Shown: positions 33,301 through 41,122, counted from the first letter of the stretch. The stretch: 64,000 nt of DNA from Solirubrobacter sp963837485 (GCA_963837485.1 CAWINP010000018.1:186001-250000), one strand, 5' to 3'. Notes: generated by a model from the sequence alone, not told the origin. Numbers and translations: made by a program.

Positions 33301-35768
33301 CCGACATCAAGGCCGGGCGCATAGACCCGCGCGTGGTCGCGGTCATCACCAAGCTCAGCCACGAGCACAAGATCACGATCTCGTGCATGTGCTCGGACCA
33401 CTCGAAGTTCACCGCGGGCGGGTCCCCCTCTAACCACCATTTCGGCCGCGGCGCCGACATCGCCGCGATCGACGGCCAGCCCGTCGGCCCCGGCAATCCG
33501 GTCGCGCGCGAGGTGGCCAGCGAGCTGTCGTCGCTGGACCCGTCGATCCGGCCGAACGAGATCGGCTCGCCGTGGGCGATCGCCGGGCCGGGCTACTTCA
33601 CCGACGCCGCCCACCAGAACCACCTGCACATCGGCTTCAAGGAGCCGATCGGGAGCACGTTCACGCCGCCCGCCGACGTCGCCGCGGCGCCGGCCGCGGC
33701 CGCCGTCCCCGGAGCGCCGGTCGCCGCCGCCGCTGCCGTCCCGGGTGCTCCCGCCGCGCCGCCGCCCGAGGTCAAGCACGGCTCGCAGGGATTCCTGAAG
33801 GCGGTCACCGCCGAGGCGGCGGCGAAGGAGCGCGCGAAGGGCGGCGGCTCGCAGGCGTTCCTGAAGGCCGTCGAGCCGCCGAAGGCACAGGCCGCCGCCG
33901 CGCAGGCGCCGGCTCCCGCGCCCGCGGCCGCCGAAGCCGCCGCGGCGGCGTTCAGCGCCGCGCCCGGCGGGATTCCTCCGTACCCGGGCGACAACGCGCC
34001 GCAGGACCAGATCGCCGCCTGGATGGCTGCCCAGGCGCAGGCTCGCGGCCTCCCGCCCGAACTCCCGATCATGGCCTCGATGGTCGAGTCGGGGATGAAG
34101 AACCTCCACTTCGGCGACGCCGACTCGGTCGGCTTCTACCAGATGCGCGTCAGCATCTGGGAGAAGGACTACCCCGGCTATCAGGACAAGCCGGAGCTGC
34201 AGGTGAAATGGTTCCTCGACCGCGCCGAGGAGGTCAAGAACCAGCGGATCGCGGCCGGCAAGCCGATCGACGACCCGAACCAGTACGGCGACTGGATCGC
34301 CGACGTCGAGCGCCCCGCCGAGCAGTACCGCGGACGCTATGCGCTCAAGCTCGGCGACGCCCAAGCGCTACTGAAGTCGGCTCCCGCCCCCCAGCCCGTG
34401 GCCGCGGCGGTCGCCGCGGCACCGGTCGACGCGGGCGCCGCCGCGGCGAGCGCCGCCGCCGTCACGGACGCCGGCCTGCCGCCCGAGGTGGCCAAGCCGG
34501 TCGCCGACGCGATCGCGCAGGGCGCGGCGCCCGGCCCGAAGGCGCTGAAGGCGATCGAGGAGGCCTCGAAGTACATCGGCACCCAGTACCACTGGGGAGG
34601 GTCGACGCCGCAGACCGGGTTCGACTGCTCCGGCCTGATGCAGTGGGCGTACGCCCAGTCGGGCGTCCAGATGCCGCGTGTGACCTACGACCAGATCGAC
34701 GCCGCGAACGCGACCGCGGTGGAGAGCGTCGGCGACCTCAAGCCCGGCGACCTCGTCTTCTTCGCCAGCGCCGGCGACGTGCACCACGTCGGCATGTACC
34801 TGGGCGACCACCAGTTCCTGCACGCGCCGCACACCGGCGACGTGGTGAAGGTGTCGAGCCTGGACGAGCCGTATTACCAGCAGCAGTTCGCCGGCGGGCG
34901 GCGCTTCGACCAGGCCGCCGGCGTCGCCGCCGCGCCGCAGGCCGCGGCCGCGGTCGCGGCGCCTCCGGCCGCGCCCGCGCCCGACCCGAATGCGGTTGCC
35001 CAGGCGCAGGCCCACGTCGCGCGCGAGGCGGCCGACGCGCGCCGCCACAACTCGCAGATCTTCATGGCGATCACCGCCCAGGAGGCCAAGAAGGACAAGC
35101 ACGCGTCGGTGATGTTCCTCAAGGCGGTCCAGCCGGATCAGGTCAAGGCGGCCGACCCGCCCGCGCCCGTGGCGCCCGTGGCGCCCGCGCAGGCCGCCGC
35201 GGTCCCGCCGCCCCCGCCGCCGGCCCCGGTCGAGCCCACTCCCGCGCCGCCGGAGGCCGCCGCGCCGGCCGAGGCGGCCACGCCGGCGGCCGCGCCGCCC
35301 GAGGCGGCCGGCAAGGTCTCCGTCGGCGCCTCGATCGACCTCGGCGACGCCGCCGGCGCCTACCCGGGCGACAACGCGTCGCAGCAGGAGCTCGCCAAGT
35401 GGCTCGCCGGCCAGGCGCAGAAGGCGGGGCTGCCGCCCGAGCTGCCGGTGATGGCCTCGCTGGTGGAGTCCGGCGTCAAGAACCTCAACTTCGGCGACGC
35501 CGACTCGGTCGGCTTCTTCCAGATGCGCGTGGGCATCTGGAACCAGGGCGCCTACGCGGGCTTCCCGCACAAGCCGGAGCTGCAGGCGAAGTGGTTCATC
35601 GACCAGGCCCTTGCCGTCAAGCGCAAGGCGATCGCGAGCGGCGACGCGAACTTCGGCAAGGACCCCGCGAAGTTCGGCGAGTGGATCGCGAACGTCGAGC
35701 GCCCCGCCGAGCAGTTCCGCGGCCGTTACCAGCTACGGCTCGGCGAGGCGCGCAAGCTACTGTCCTAG
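30345..35768 (+). CDS. Giant multi-domain peptidoglycan hydrolase, candidate CIS cargo
   Basis: A 1,807-residue protein behind GGGGAGG at GTG 30345, last gene of the CIS operon. It has no signal peptide or membrane helix. The N-terminal 120 residues form a helical domain (LIERLLSDAEFRARFRRDP). Seven wall-cleaving modules follow. M15-like peptidase 1 at about 327-482 has SNHTLGRGLDI and HQDHIHV. SLT-like lysozyme fold 1 is at about 604-738 (MASLVESG, GFFQMR). CHAP is at about 765-921 (PWCASFV, DGHIGF). M15-like 2 is at about 953-1101 (SNHHFGRGADI, HQNHLHI), and SLT 2 at about 1208-1343. NlpC/P60 is at about 1400-1523 (FDCSGLMQW, VHHVGMY), and SLT 3 at about 1670-1806. Expected catalytic residues are kept in each. 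A linker with FLKAV motifs recurs three times. Confidence 0.88.
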   Translation: MASAEADVAARLIERLLSDAEFRARFRRDPAAACREAGLDDLAEEMSVGAGKAMYTLDVRESKSSLAGVMMAAAMEGIGIYQLTENVLPHLEEIPGQIADVLSRVDLPAVPLPNFHGAPGGGGGGAAAAVPEPATGADGLPVSGDAVAGGTDAAGGGGGAAAAAAAPPPAAPTAAPPEAAAAAKDAAADKAGKAGAKSAAPPEAENAAAQDAAKKIAEENSPEAAKQAKVDQAAADLDSQDSLPSASDLPSEPPPTEATLPTEPPAAGAAPDAAVPPPTASDLPDAPPGDAGSAPAPAAASDLPTAPPAAAEAAASAPPEGGGKFVPDPAMFGAQGTGGPLSPEAAAVLKDPNITLDGNGKADFESGKMDPRVAAVILKLADKHKLTITSTFSDHPANTAGGSVSNHTLGRGLDIGSIDGQIVNSGSPAARELASEISALDPAIRPTEVGTPFPISEPGFFSDADHQDHIHVAFDDPIGKDFKSPPGLLSGDAAPPEAAPAAAPPEAAAAAAVPATPAAAPAAVPAAPAAAAAAPAEVKHGSRGFLKAVTAEAAAKERAKAGNSQAFLKAVEPPKAQAAAATPAAQPGAPLAAAAVADLGGAPTTYPGDNAPREQIAAWMAAEAQKRGLPPQLPVMASLVESGMKNLNFGDADSVGFFQMRVGIWNKGDYAGFPDKPELQVKWFLDTAEQVKKQRIAAGKSVDDPNQFGEWIADTERPAEQFRGRYQLKLDEANGLLKAAPPPAAAPAVAEQAVAAVAPAGGGGSSLGAAALAVAQSQKGVREIGGANVGPQVDEYLAAAKVAPGNPWCASFVTWSLEKAGHKMPGGGWAAVATWVQNAQQGKNGLKIVSPEDARPGDIVAYDWGGGNDFGSDGHIGFLESDVKGGQFTALEGNNNDAVSQVPRHLGGGPNVVFIRAEGNAAPGVAPAGAPAVVEQAATAPAGGGGVAHAVNAAQFGAEGTGGAPDPEALALLKNKNVVLDDTGVADIKAGRIDPRVVAVITKLSHEHKITISCMCSDHSKFTAGGSPSNHHFGRGADIAAIDGQPVGPGNPVAREVASELSSLDPSIRPNEIGSPWAIAGPGYFTDAAHQNHLHIGFKEPIGSTFTPPADVAAAPAAAAVPGAPVAAAAAVPGAPAAPPPEVKHGSQGFLKAVTAEAAAKERAKGGGSQAFLKAVEPPKAQAAAAQAPAPAPAAAEAAAAAFSAAPGGIPPYPGDNAPQDQIAAWMAAQAQARGLPPELPIMASMVESGMKNLHFGDADSVGFYQMRVSIWEKDYPGYQDKPELQVKWFLDRAEEVKNQRIAAGKPIDDPNQYGDWIADVERPAEQYRGRYALKLGDAQALLKSAPAPQPVAAAVAAAPVDAGAAAASAAAVTDAGLPPEVAKPVADAIAQGAAPGPKALKAIEEASKYIGTQYHWGGSTPQTGFDCSGLMQWAYAQSGVQMPRVTYDQIDAANATAVESVGDLKPGDLVFFASAGDVHHVGMYLGDHQFLHAPHTGDVVKVSSLDEPYYQQQFAGGRRFDQAAGVAAAPQAAAAVAAPPAAPAPDPNAVAQAQAHVAREAADARRHNSQIFMAITAQEAKKDKHASVMFLKAVQPDQVKAADPPAPVAPVAPAQAAAVPPPPPPAPVEPTPAPPEAAAPAEAATPAAAPPEAAGKVSVGASIDLGDAAGAYPGDNASQQELAKWLAGQAQKAGLPPELPVMASLVESGVKNLNFGDADSVGFFQMRVGIWNQGAYAGFPHKPELQAKWFIDQALAVKRKAIASGDANFGKDPAKFGEWIANVERPAEQFRGRYQLRLGEARKLLS

Positions 35769-36310
35769 TGGCTGTTGCCGCCCTCGGCCGTCTTGCCGTC
35801 GGGGCCGACGACGTACCACTCGGCGCCGAAGCCGTCGACGCCCTGGCCCTTGATCTGGCCCGGGCCGGAGTCGCCGGCGAAGTAGTAGAGCGGGTGACCG
35901 TTGTAGGTCACCTCCAGCTTGCCGTCGCTGCGCTTGGTGGTGCCGAGCAGGTTCGCCTTCACGCCGGCGCCGGCCGTCGGCGCGCCGGTCGTGGTCAGGG
36001 GCGGCCACGCGGCCGCGCACGCGCCGTCGCACGTGCTGGTGTTGCCCTTGTCGGCCTCGAAGAGGTAGAGCGAGCGGCCGCTGGAGTCGACCAGGAACGT
36101 GCCCGGCTCGCCCTTGGCGGTCTTGATCGCGACGGCTCCGGAGGCGGCGGGAGCGCTGGTCTTGGGAGCGGCGCCGTACGCGCCGCCGCCTCCGGAGCTG
36201 GTGTTGGTGTTTGGGGAGGACGACGTGCTTGAGGAGTTGTCGGAGCCACCGCACGCCGCAATCGTTCCTGCCGCGAGCACGGCCAGGATGGGGAGGATCA
36301 CAAGCTTCAT
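35765..36310 (-). CDS. Lipoprotein with secreted repeats (Lipoprotein_15 family)
   Basis: A 181-residue lipoprotein; ATG 36310 has AGAGG upstream. The lipobox is LAAGTIAACGG with the lipid Cys near residue 20, then a Ser/Asn/Gly-rich tether. Residues about 65-175 hold two copies of the secreted-repeat fold (LVDSSGRSLYLFEADKG, then DGACAAAWPPLTT, and VTYNGHPLYYFAGDSGPGQIKGQGV), a family common in actinobacteria whose role is unclear. Its stop codon shares the CTAG tetramer at 35765-35768 with the stop of the opposing giant hydrolase gene, so there is no spacer. Confidence 0.9.
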   Translation of the reverse strand: MKLVILPILAVLAAGTIAACGGSDNSSSTSSSPNTNTSSGGGGAYGAAPKTSAPAASGAVAIKTAKGEPGTFLVDSSGRSLYLFEADKGNTSTCDGACAAAWPPLTTTGAPTAGAGVKANLLGTTKRSDGKLEVTYNGHPLYYFAGDSGPGQIKGQGVDGFGAEWYVVGPDGKTAEGGNSH

Positions 36311-36370
36311 GACCTCTAGGACTCCGGCGTGTCGTCGATCCTTCCCGGCCCGTTTGCGAATACCCCTGCG

Positions 36371-36877
36371 ATGTCGCAGTTGGATCCTCAAGCGCTCGTC
36401 CGGCACCTCGACACGCTCCACCGCGCCGCCTGGGCGCTGTGCGGGTCGCGCGAGGACGCTGAGGACCTGGTGCAGGAGCTGTGCGCGCGCGTGCTGGCCA
36501 AGCCGCGGCGCGTGGACGGCGACGAGCTCGCGTACCTGATGCGCACGCTCCACAACACGTTCCTGACGTCGCGCCGCACGGCCTCGCGCCGTCCGCGCGC
36601 GGACGTCGAGATCGAGCTGGTCGCGGCGCCCGATCCGCGCGCGGACCGGCGGCCCGAGGAGGCGGCGGAGACGAACGAGGTCTTCTCGGCGATCGCCGGC
36701 CTGGCGGCGGAATTCCGGCTCGCGCTGGTCGCCGTCGACGTCGCCGGGCTTTCCTACGGGGAAGCGGCGGAGGTGCTCGGTACGCGCGAGGCCACGATCG
36801 CGTCGCGCCTGTTCCGCGCGCGGGCGCAGGTGGCGCGCACCCTGCGGGAAGTTCCGGCCGTCCAGCGGAGTGTTTAG
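36371..36877 (+). CDS. ECF-type RNA polymerase sigma factor
   Basis: A 168-residue sigma-70 region 2 plus region 4 protein. Region 2 is at about 8-75 (LDTLHRAAWALCGSREDAEDLVQELCARVL). Region 4 is at about 110-165 (IAGLAAEFRLALVAVDVAGLSYGEAAEVLGTREATIASRLFRAR). ATG 36371 begins just before region 2; GTG 36329 would add 14 residues with no clear ribosome site. It lies 6 bp before a membrane protein gene that is a plausible anti-sigma factor, and diverges from the lipoprotein. It may control the CIS locus or the nearby kinase unit, but no promoter match was established. Confidence 0.9.
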   Translation: MSQLDPQALVRHLDTLHRAAWALCGSREDAEDLVQELCARVLAKPRRVDGDELAYLMRTLHNTFLTSRRTASRRPRADVEIELVAAPDPRADRRPEEAAETNEVFSAIAGLAAEFRLALVAVDVAGLSYGEAAEVLGTREATIASRLFRARAQVARTLREVPAVQRSV

Positions 36878-36883
36878 CTACGC

Positions 36884-37681
36884 ATGGACGAAGCGAGCCG
36901 CCAAGACCTCGCCGCCCTCGCCGACGGGACCCTCGACCCCGAGGCCCGCGAGGCGCTGCTTCGCCGCGTCGACGCGGCGCCGGAGCTGGCCGACGCGCTC
37001 GCCGGCCAGCACGAGGCGCTGACCGCGATCCGCGCCACCGAGGACGAGACCGCCTCGGCGCGGCTGCGCGCGACGGTGGAGGCGATGGCCGCGAACTCCA
37101 CGGCCAGGCACGCCGGCGAGGACCGTCGCGGGGCGCACCGGCTGGCCTCCGGCGACGACCGCCGCGCCACGCGGCGTCGCCGCTTCCCGCGCCCGCGCGC
37201 GCTCGCGTTCGGCGGCACCGCCGCCGCGCTGGCCGCGACCGCCGCCGTGCTCTTCACCGCCGGCGCCTCCGGGCCCAGCGTCGCCGAAGCAGCGCAGGCC
37301 GCGCTGGCCCCGCCGCGCATGCCGGCGCCCGGGGTGCGCGCGGACGAGCGGACGCTGGACGCCTCGGTCGACGGCGTCGCGTATCCCTACTGGGCCGACG
37401 CGACCGGCTGGCGCGCGGTCGGCTCGCGCACCGACGCCGTCGAGGGCCGCGCGATCCGGACCGTGATCTACCAGGACGCGCACGGACGGCGCATCGGCTA
37501 CGCGATCGCGGCCGGGGCGCCGCTGTCGGGCGCGCGCGGCGCGGCCAGCGGGCGCTTCACCGTCATCCGCGCGGGCAGCGCCGCCGTCGTCACCTGGCTG
37601 CGCGACGGGCACACGTGCATCCTCGCCGCCCGCGGCGTGGACACACGCGTGCTCCTCAAGCTCGCGGCCTGGCGGCGCTAG
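36884..37681 (+). CDS. Putative anti-sigma factor, membrane anchored
   Basis: A 265-residue protein encoded 6 bp after the ECF sigma gene. The N-terminus (RQDLAALADGTLDPEAREALLRRVDAAPELADAL) is the pattern of anti-sigma domains, without a clear zinc motif. A transmembrane helix follows an Arg-rich stop at about 107-127 (ALAFGGTAAALAATAAVLFTA). The external domain, about 150-265, is beta-rich (DGVAYPYWADATGWRAVGSR, GYAIAAGAPLSG) and may sense a signal. Gene order supports sigma and anti-sigma pairing; the exact family is not certain. Confidence 0.75.
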   Translation: MDEASRQDLAALADGTLDPEAREALLRRVDAAPELADALAGQHEALTAIRATEDETASARLRATVEAMAANSTARHAGEDRRGAHRLASGDDRRATRRRRFPRPRALAFGGTAAALAATAAVLFTAGASGPSVAEAAQAALAPPRMPAPGVRADERTLDASVDGVAYPYWADATGWRAVGSRTDAVEGRAIRTVIYQDAHGRRIGYAIAAGAPLSGARGAASGRFTVIRAGSAAVVTWLRDGHTCILAARGVDTRVLLKLAAWRR

Positions 37682-37684
37682 CGC

Positions 37685-38110
37685 CTAGCCCTCGCCGCCG
37701 CCCGAGACGCTGCCGCCGTTGCCGCCGCCGCCGTTGTTGGTCGGCTTAGGCTTTGGCTTGGGCGTGCTCGTCTGCGTCTGGGTGGTCTGCGTCTGCGTGG
37801 TCTGGGTCTGCGTCTGAGTCGCCTGCGTCTGAGTCGACGCCTGCGTGGACGTCGAGGTCGACGTGGACGTCGCGGGCTTCTTGGCCTTCTTCTTCTTGGG
37901 ATCGCTCTTGAGCGCCGGCAGGCCCTCGGGCGCTCCCGCGCTCGCGGTCACGGCGGCCGCGGCGACGTCCACGGTCTTGGGCGCGGCGAGCTTGGCGGCA
38001 GGCGCGGACGGCTTCTTCGAGTCGCTGCCTGAGGCCTTGCTGACGCCGAAGGCGACGACGAAGGCCGCGAGGGCGGCGGCGGCGGCTATGGCGATCTGTC
38101 GGGGCTGCAT
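37685..38110 (-). CDS. Thr/Gln-rich secreted or membrane-tethered protein
   Basis: A 141-residue low-complexity protein. The N-terminus (QIAIAAAAALAAFVVAFGV) is a signal anchor. The middle is Lys-rich (DPKKKKAKKP), followed by Thr/Ser/Gln repeats (TSTSTSTQASTQTQATQTQT) and a Gly-rich tail. AAGGAG lies 5 nt before ATG 38110, nine bases after the kinase stop, so it belongs to the PAAR-kinase unit. The Thr-rich repeats lie outside the membrane and would not be substrates of the cytoplasmic kinase domain. Function unknown. Confidence 0.75.
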   Translation of the reverse strand: MQPRQIAIAAAAALAAFVVAFGVSKASGSDSKKPSAPAAKLAAPKTVDVAAAAVTASAGAPEGLPALKSDPKKKKAKKPATSTSTSTSTQASTQTQATQTQTQTTQTQTTQTQTSTPKPKPKPTNNGGGGNGGSVSGGGEG

Positions 38111-38119
38111 TGGTTCTCC

Positions 38120-40660
38120 TTAGGACTGGACGTCGTAGCCGGCGGCCTTCAGGAGGCCGATCTTCTCGGCGACGTCCTTCTGGGCGCTGGCGGCCTTGTC
38201 GCCCTCCCGCTTGAATCCGGCGCGGTCCTTGGACCGTGCCTCCTTCGCGGCCTGCTTGTACGCGGCGCCCGTTGCCCTCAGCGCGTCGACAAGCTGCGTG
38301 TTCGCGAATCCGTCGGCGGGGCTCAGCTCGAGCCCGCCAAGTGTCTTTGCCGCGCCGCTATACGCAGCGGCGAGGCGATCGGTTGCGTTGGCCTGCTGCT
38401 TGCGCGTCTTGGCCTTCGCCAGCGCCGACTGCGCGGAGCCGCGCTGCTGATCGAGCTTGCCGAGCGCGCTCGACAGCCGACCGGCGTAGTCCTTGCTCGG
38501 CCCGACCGGGAACGGCTTGCCGTCGGTGACGCGGAACGTCGTCGCGACGGCGTCGCAGACCGGCGCGAACGCGTCCTCGCCGCCCTTGGCGGGCACGCAG
38601 GCGAGCGTCTGCACGCCGTTGGTGGTCGGCACCGCGAAGACGGTCGCCGTACGCCCGTTGCCGATCTTCAGGTTCGGGTAGCGGTAGGCCTGGACGCCGC
38701 CGCCGAGGTCGACCGGCTTCCCGCGCTCGGAGACGCCGCCGGCCTTGATCAGCTCGCCGGGGAGCAGCGTCGAGTTGGCGGCGCTGTCGTCGGCCTTGCC
38801 GAACTCGATCGTCCCGCCGCCCGCGCCGGCGAGCGCCGTCGGGTTCGGCAGGCCGGGAACCGCCGGGATGTCCGCTGGCGCCGACCAGCCGGTCGGCACC
38901 TTCAGCGACACGCCGCCGCTGGACGCCGCCACGCGCGGCGTCGGGTTCGACGGCGGAGGCGTGGTCGAGCCCGAGTCGCCCCCGCTGCCGCCGGCCACCA
39001 GCCCGATGACCGCGGCCACGACGACGCCGCCGCCGATCACGGCGGGGAAGATCCAGCCGCGCGGCTTGCGCTCGGCGGGCGGCTTGGGCGGCGGCGGCGC
39101 CGCCGGCTCCTGGACGAGCGCCTGCGGCATCACCGTCGCCGCGACCTCCTCGCGCTCGGGGGCGATCGTCCACTCCGGCTCGTGGGCGGGCGGCGCAGGC
39201 GCGGCCTCGACGGGCGGCGGCGTGACCGCGGGCGGATCGCTGGTCGGCGGGCGCGACGGCGGCGGCGCGATGTAGGTCTCGAAGCCGGCCTTGTGCACGA
39301 CGCCGTCGGCGTCGGGCAGAGGCTCGGGCTCGGCCGGGCCGACGTCGACGTACTCGGGCTCGGCGGGCGCCGGGGCGGCGGCCTCGGGCTCGGGCGCCGG
39401 GGGCGCGGGCGAGACCAGCGCGTCGGTCGGCGGCGCGGGCGCCGGCTGGCCGAACGTGACGAAGCCGGTCTCGATCACTGGCTCTGAGCCCTCCGGGGCG
39501 TCGAGGGATTCCCTGACGGCACGCTCCTCGTCCGGGGCCGGAGGCGCCGGTGCGGGGATCGCCTGCGAGGGCATCGGCGTCGGTGGGCCGACGACGGGCT
39601 CGGGGATCGAGGGCGTCGACTCCGACGGCGGCGGCGTGTACATCGGCGGCGCCGGCTGCGAGCCGGTGTCCTGCGCCGGCTGGCCCCACGCGAAGGACTT
39701 GAACTCCTCCGACGCGGTGCCCTCCATGTGCGTGCTCTGGAACGGCGCCGGGGTGAGCGGCTTCGAGCCGTCGGACTCGCCGCTGGGCGCGCGCTCGACA
39801 AGCCGCGCCTCGCGCCGCCAGCGCGGGCCGAGCAGGTGCAGCAGCACCTCCTCGAAGTCGTCCCAGGCGTCCTGCGCGTTCTGCGTGCGCTTGTCGGGCT
39901 CCTTGACCAGCAGCGCCTCGATCCAGTCCGAGATCCGCTGGTCGACCTCGGGGACGATCGACTTCACCGGCGCGATCGGCTCGTTGACGTGCCGCAGCAG
40001 GATCGCCATCGGCGCGTCGGAGTCGTGGAACGGGACGTTGCCGGTGAACAGCTCGAAGGCCATGCAGCCGACCGAGTAGAGGTCCGTCCACGGCCCGATC
40101 TCCTGCGCCATCGCCTGCTCGGGCGCCATGTAGGTCGGCGTGCCGACGGTCGTGCCGGTCGCGGTCAGGAACGCGCCCGTCTGCATCTTCGTCGTCGCCT
40201 TGGCGATGCCGAAGTCGGCGATCTTCACGCGCCCGTCGGCCGTCACCATCAGGTTTTCGGGCTTGAGGTCGCGGTGCACGATGCCGTGCGACTCCGCGTG
40301 CGTCAGCCCGGCGAGCAGGCCCTCGAGCACGCCGCCGATCTGCGCGAGCGTCAGCTTGCCGACGTACGGGCGCAGCGAGCCGCGCTCGACGTACTCCATC
40401 GCGATGTACGGCGTGCCGTCGTGGTCGAAGTAGTCGTGGACCGTGACGATGTTCGGGTGCGAGAGCGAGCCGGCGACGCGCGACTCGCGCAGGAAGCGCT
40501 GGGCGAACGACGGGTCCGACGCATGGAAGGCGCCGAGCTCCTTGAGCGCGACGAAGCGGTCGAGGTCGGTCTGCCGGGCGAGATAGACCATCGCCATGCC
40601 GCCGCGGCCCACCTCGCGGAGGATCTCGTACCGGCCGACGGTCTTCATCACGTCAGGCAT
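38120..40660 (-). CDS. PknB-like serine/threonine protein kinase, membrane-spanning
   Basis: An 846-residue kinase. Residues about 8-275 are a complete Hanks-type domain: GRGGMAMVY glycine loop, Lys40 in VALKE, HRDLKPEN at 129-134, DFG at 149-151 and an APE motif in TYMAPEQAM. A Pro/Ala/Glu-rich cytoplasmic linker follows, about 280-530. One transmembrane helix lies at about 537-560 (FPAVIGGGVVVAAVIGLVAG). The outer part, about 570-846, has a beta domain and an alpha-helical tail, with no PASTA repeats. In this locus PASTA repeats occur on the 25608 product instead. ATG 40660 is used; ATG 40648 is possible. It lies in one unit with the PAAR gene 36 bp upstream. Confidence 0.95.
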   Translation of the reverse strand: MPDVMKTVGRYEILREVGRGGMAMVYLARQTDLDRFVALKELGAFHASDPSFAQRFLRESRVAGSLSHPNIVTVHDYFDHDGTPYIAMEYVERGSLRPYVGKLTLAQIGGVLEGLLAGLTHAESHGIVHRDLKPENLMVTADGRVKIADFGIAKATTKMQTGAFLTATGTTVGTPTYMAPEQAMAQEIGPWTDLYSVGCMAFELFTGNVPFHDSDAPMAILLRHVNEPIAPVKSIVPEVDQRISDWIEALLVKEPDKRTQNAQDAWDDFEEVLLHLLGPRWRREARLVERAPSGESDGSKPLTPAPFQSTHMEGTASEEFKSFAWGQPAQDTGSQPAPPMYTPPPSESTPSIPEPVVGPPTPMPSQAIPAPAPPAPDEERAVRESLDAPEGSEPVIETGFVTFGQPAPAPPTDALVSPAPPAPEPEAAAPAPAEPEYVDVGPAEPEPLPDADGVVHKAGFETYIAPPPSRPPTSDPPAVTPPPVEAAPAPPAHEPEWTIAPEREEVAATVMPQALVQEPAAPPPPKPPAERKPRGWIFPAVIGGGVVVAAVIGLVAGGSGGDSGSTTPPPSNPTPRVAASSGGVSLKVPTGWSAPADIPAVPGLPNPTALAGAGGGTIEFGKADDSAANSTLLPGELIKAGGVSERGKPVDLGGGVQAYRYPNLKIGNGRTATVFAVPTTNGVQTLACVPAKGGEDAFAPVCDAVATTFRVTDGKPFPVGPSKDYAGRLSSALGKLDQQRGSAQSALAKAKTRKQQANATDRLAAAYSGAAKTLGGLELSPADGFANTQLVDALRATGAAYKQAAKEARSKDRAGFKREGDKAASAQKDVAEKIGLLKAAGYDVQS

Positions 40661-40686
40661 CCGTGCGCTTCACCCTCTCTCGGCCC

Positions 40687-40700
40687 GTTAGGGCCCTAAC
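40687..40700. repeat. Perfect 14-bp palindrome at the PAAR stop
   Basis: GTTAGGGCCCTAAC is fully self-complementary and includes the stop codon of the PAAR-like gene (TAG at 40696-40698 on the minus strand). It lies in the short gap before the kinase start. It could be a protein-binding site or a weak attenuator controlling kinase expression. Confidence 0.4.
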
Positions 40701-41052
40701 CATTGACCATGACCGTCGTCTGACCCGGGAACATCACCATCAACGTGGGGCAGGGCGTCGGAACACCGTCCGTTATGCCGGGGACGGACGGATTGCCGAG
40801 CATGATCGGCTTCCCCATGACCATCACGCGCGTGGAGACCGAGGCGCCGGGCACCGGGATGCACGTGCTCGTGGTGCACGGCTTCGAGGCGGGCGACGGC
40901 GGGACGGGACATGTCGTAGGGTTGCCCGCGATGTCGCCGGCGCACAGCGCCGGCGCCCCGCCGACCATCACCTTCGTCTGCTTCGGGAACAGGACGACAG
41001 GCCCTGCGTGGCAGCAGGTGATCTGGGCGGATACGTTGACGGCGGGGGGCAT
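40696..41052 (-). CDS. PAAR-like spike-tip protein
   Basis: A 118-residue protein with the short-strand, Pro/Gly/Cys-rich pattern of PAAR and PAAR-like tip proteins (PAVNVSAQITCCHAGPVVLFP, VMVGGAPALCAGDIAGN, CPVPPSPASKPC, VMVMGKPIMLGN, GVPTPCPT). Such proteins cap the VgrG spike and can carry effectors. ATG 41052 has AAAGG upstream; a frame to 41151 overlaps the opposing gene and is less likely. A CIS spike tip encoded with a kinase, 18 kb from the spike gene and outside the structural operon, is notable. It diverges from the NarL-type regulator. Confidence 0.85.
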   Translation of the reverse strand: MPPAVNVSAQITCCHAGPVVLFPKQTKVMVGGAPALCAGDIAGNPTTCPVPPSPASKPCTTSTCIPVPGASVSTRVMVMGKPIMLGNPSVPGITDGVPTPCPTLMVMFPGQTTVMVNG

Positions 41053-41122
41053 GGCCTTTCTTTGCGCGGTGGCTCCGCGTAGTATCGCCTCACCCGGGCC
41101 CTCGCGACAACCACACCTTGGG

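Noticed and set aside
31083..34364. Open frame of 1,093 codons on the minus strand
   Set aside because: It is the antisense of the giant hydrolase; the composition is Arg/Gly/Leu-rich with no domain, while the plus strand has seven enzyme modules.
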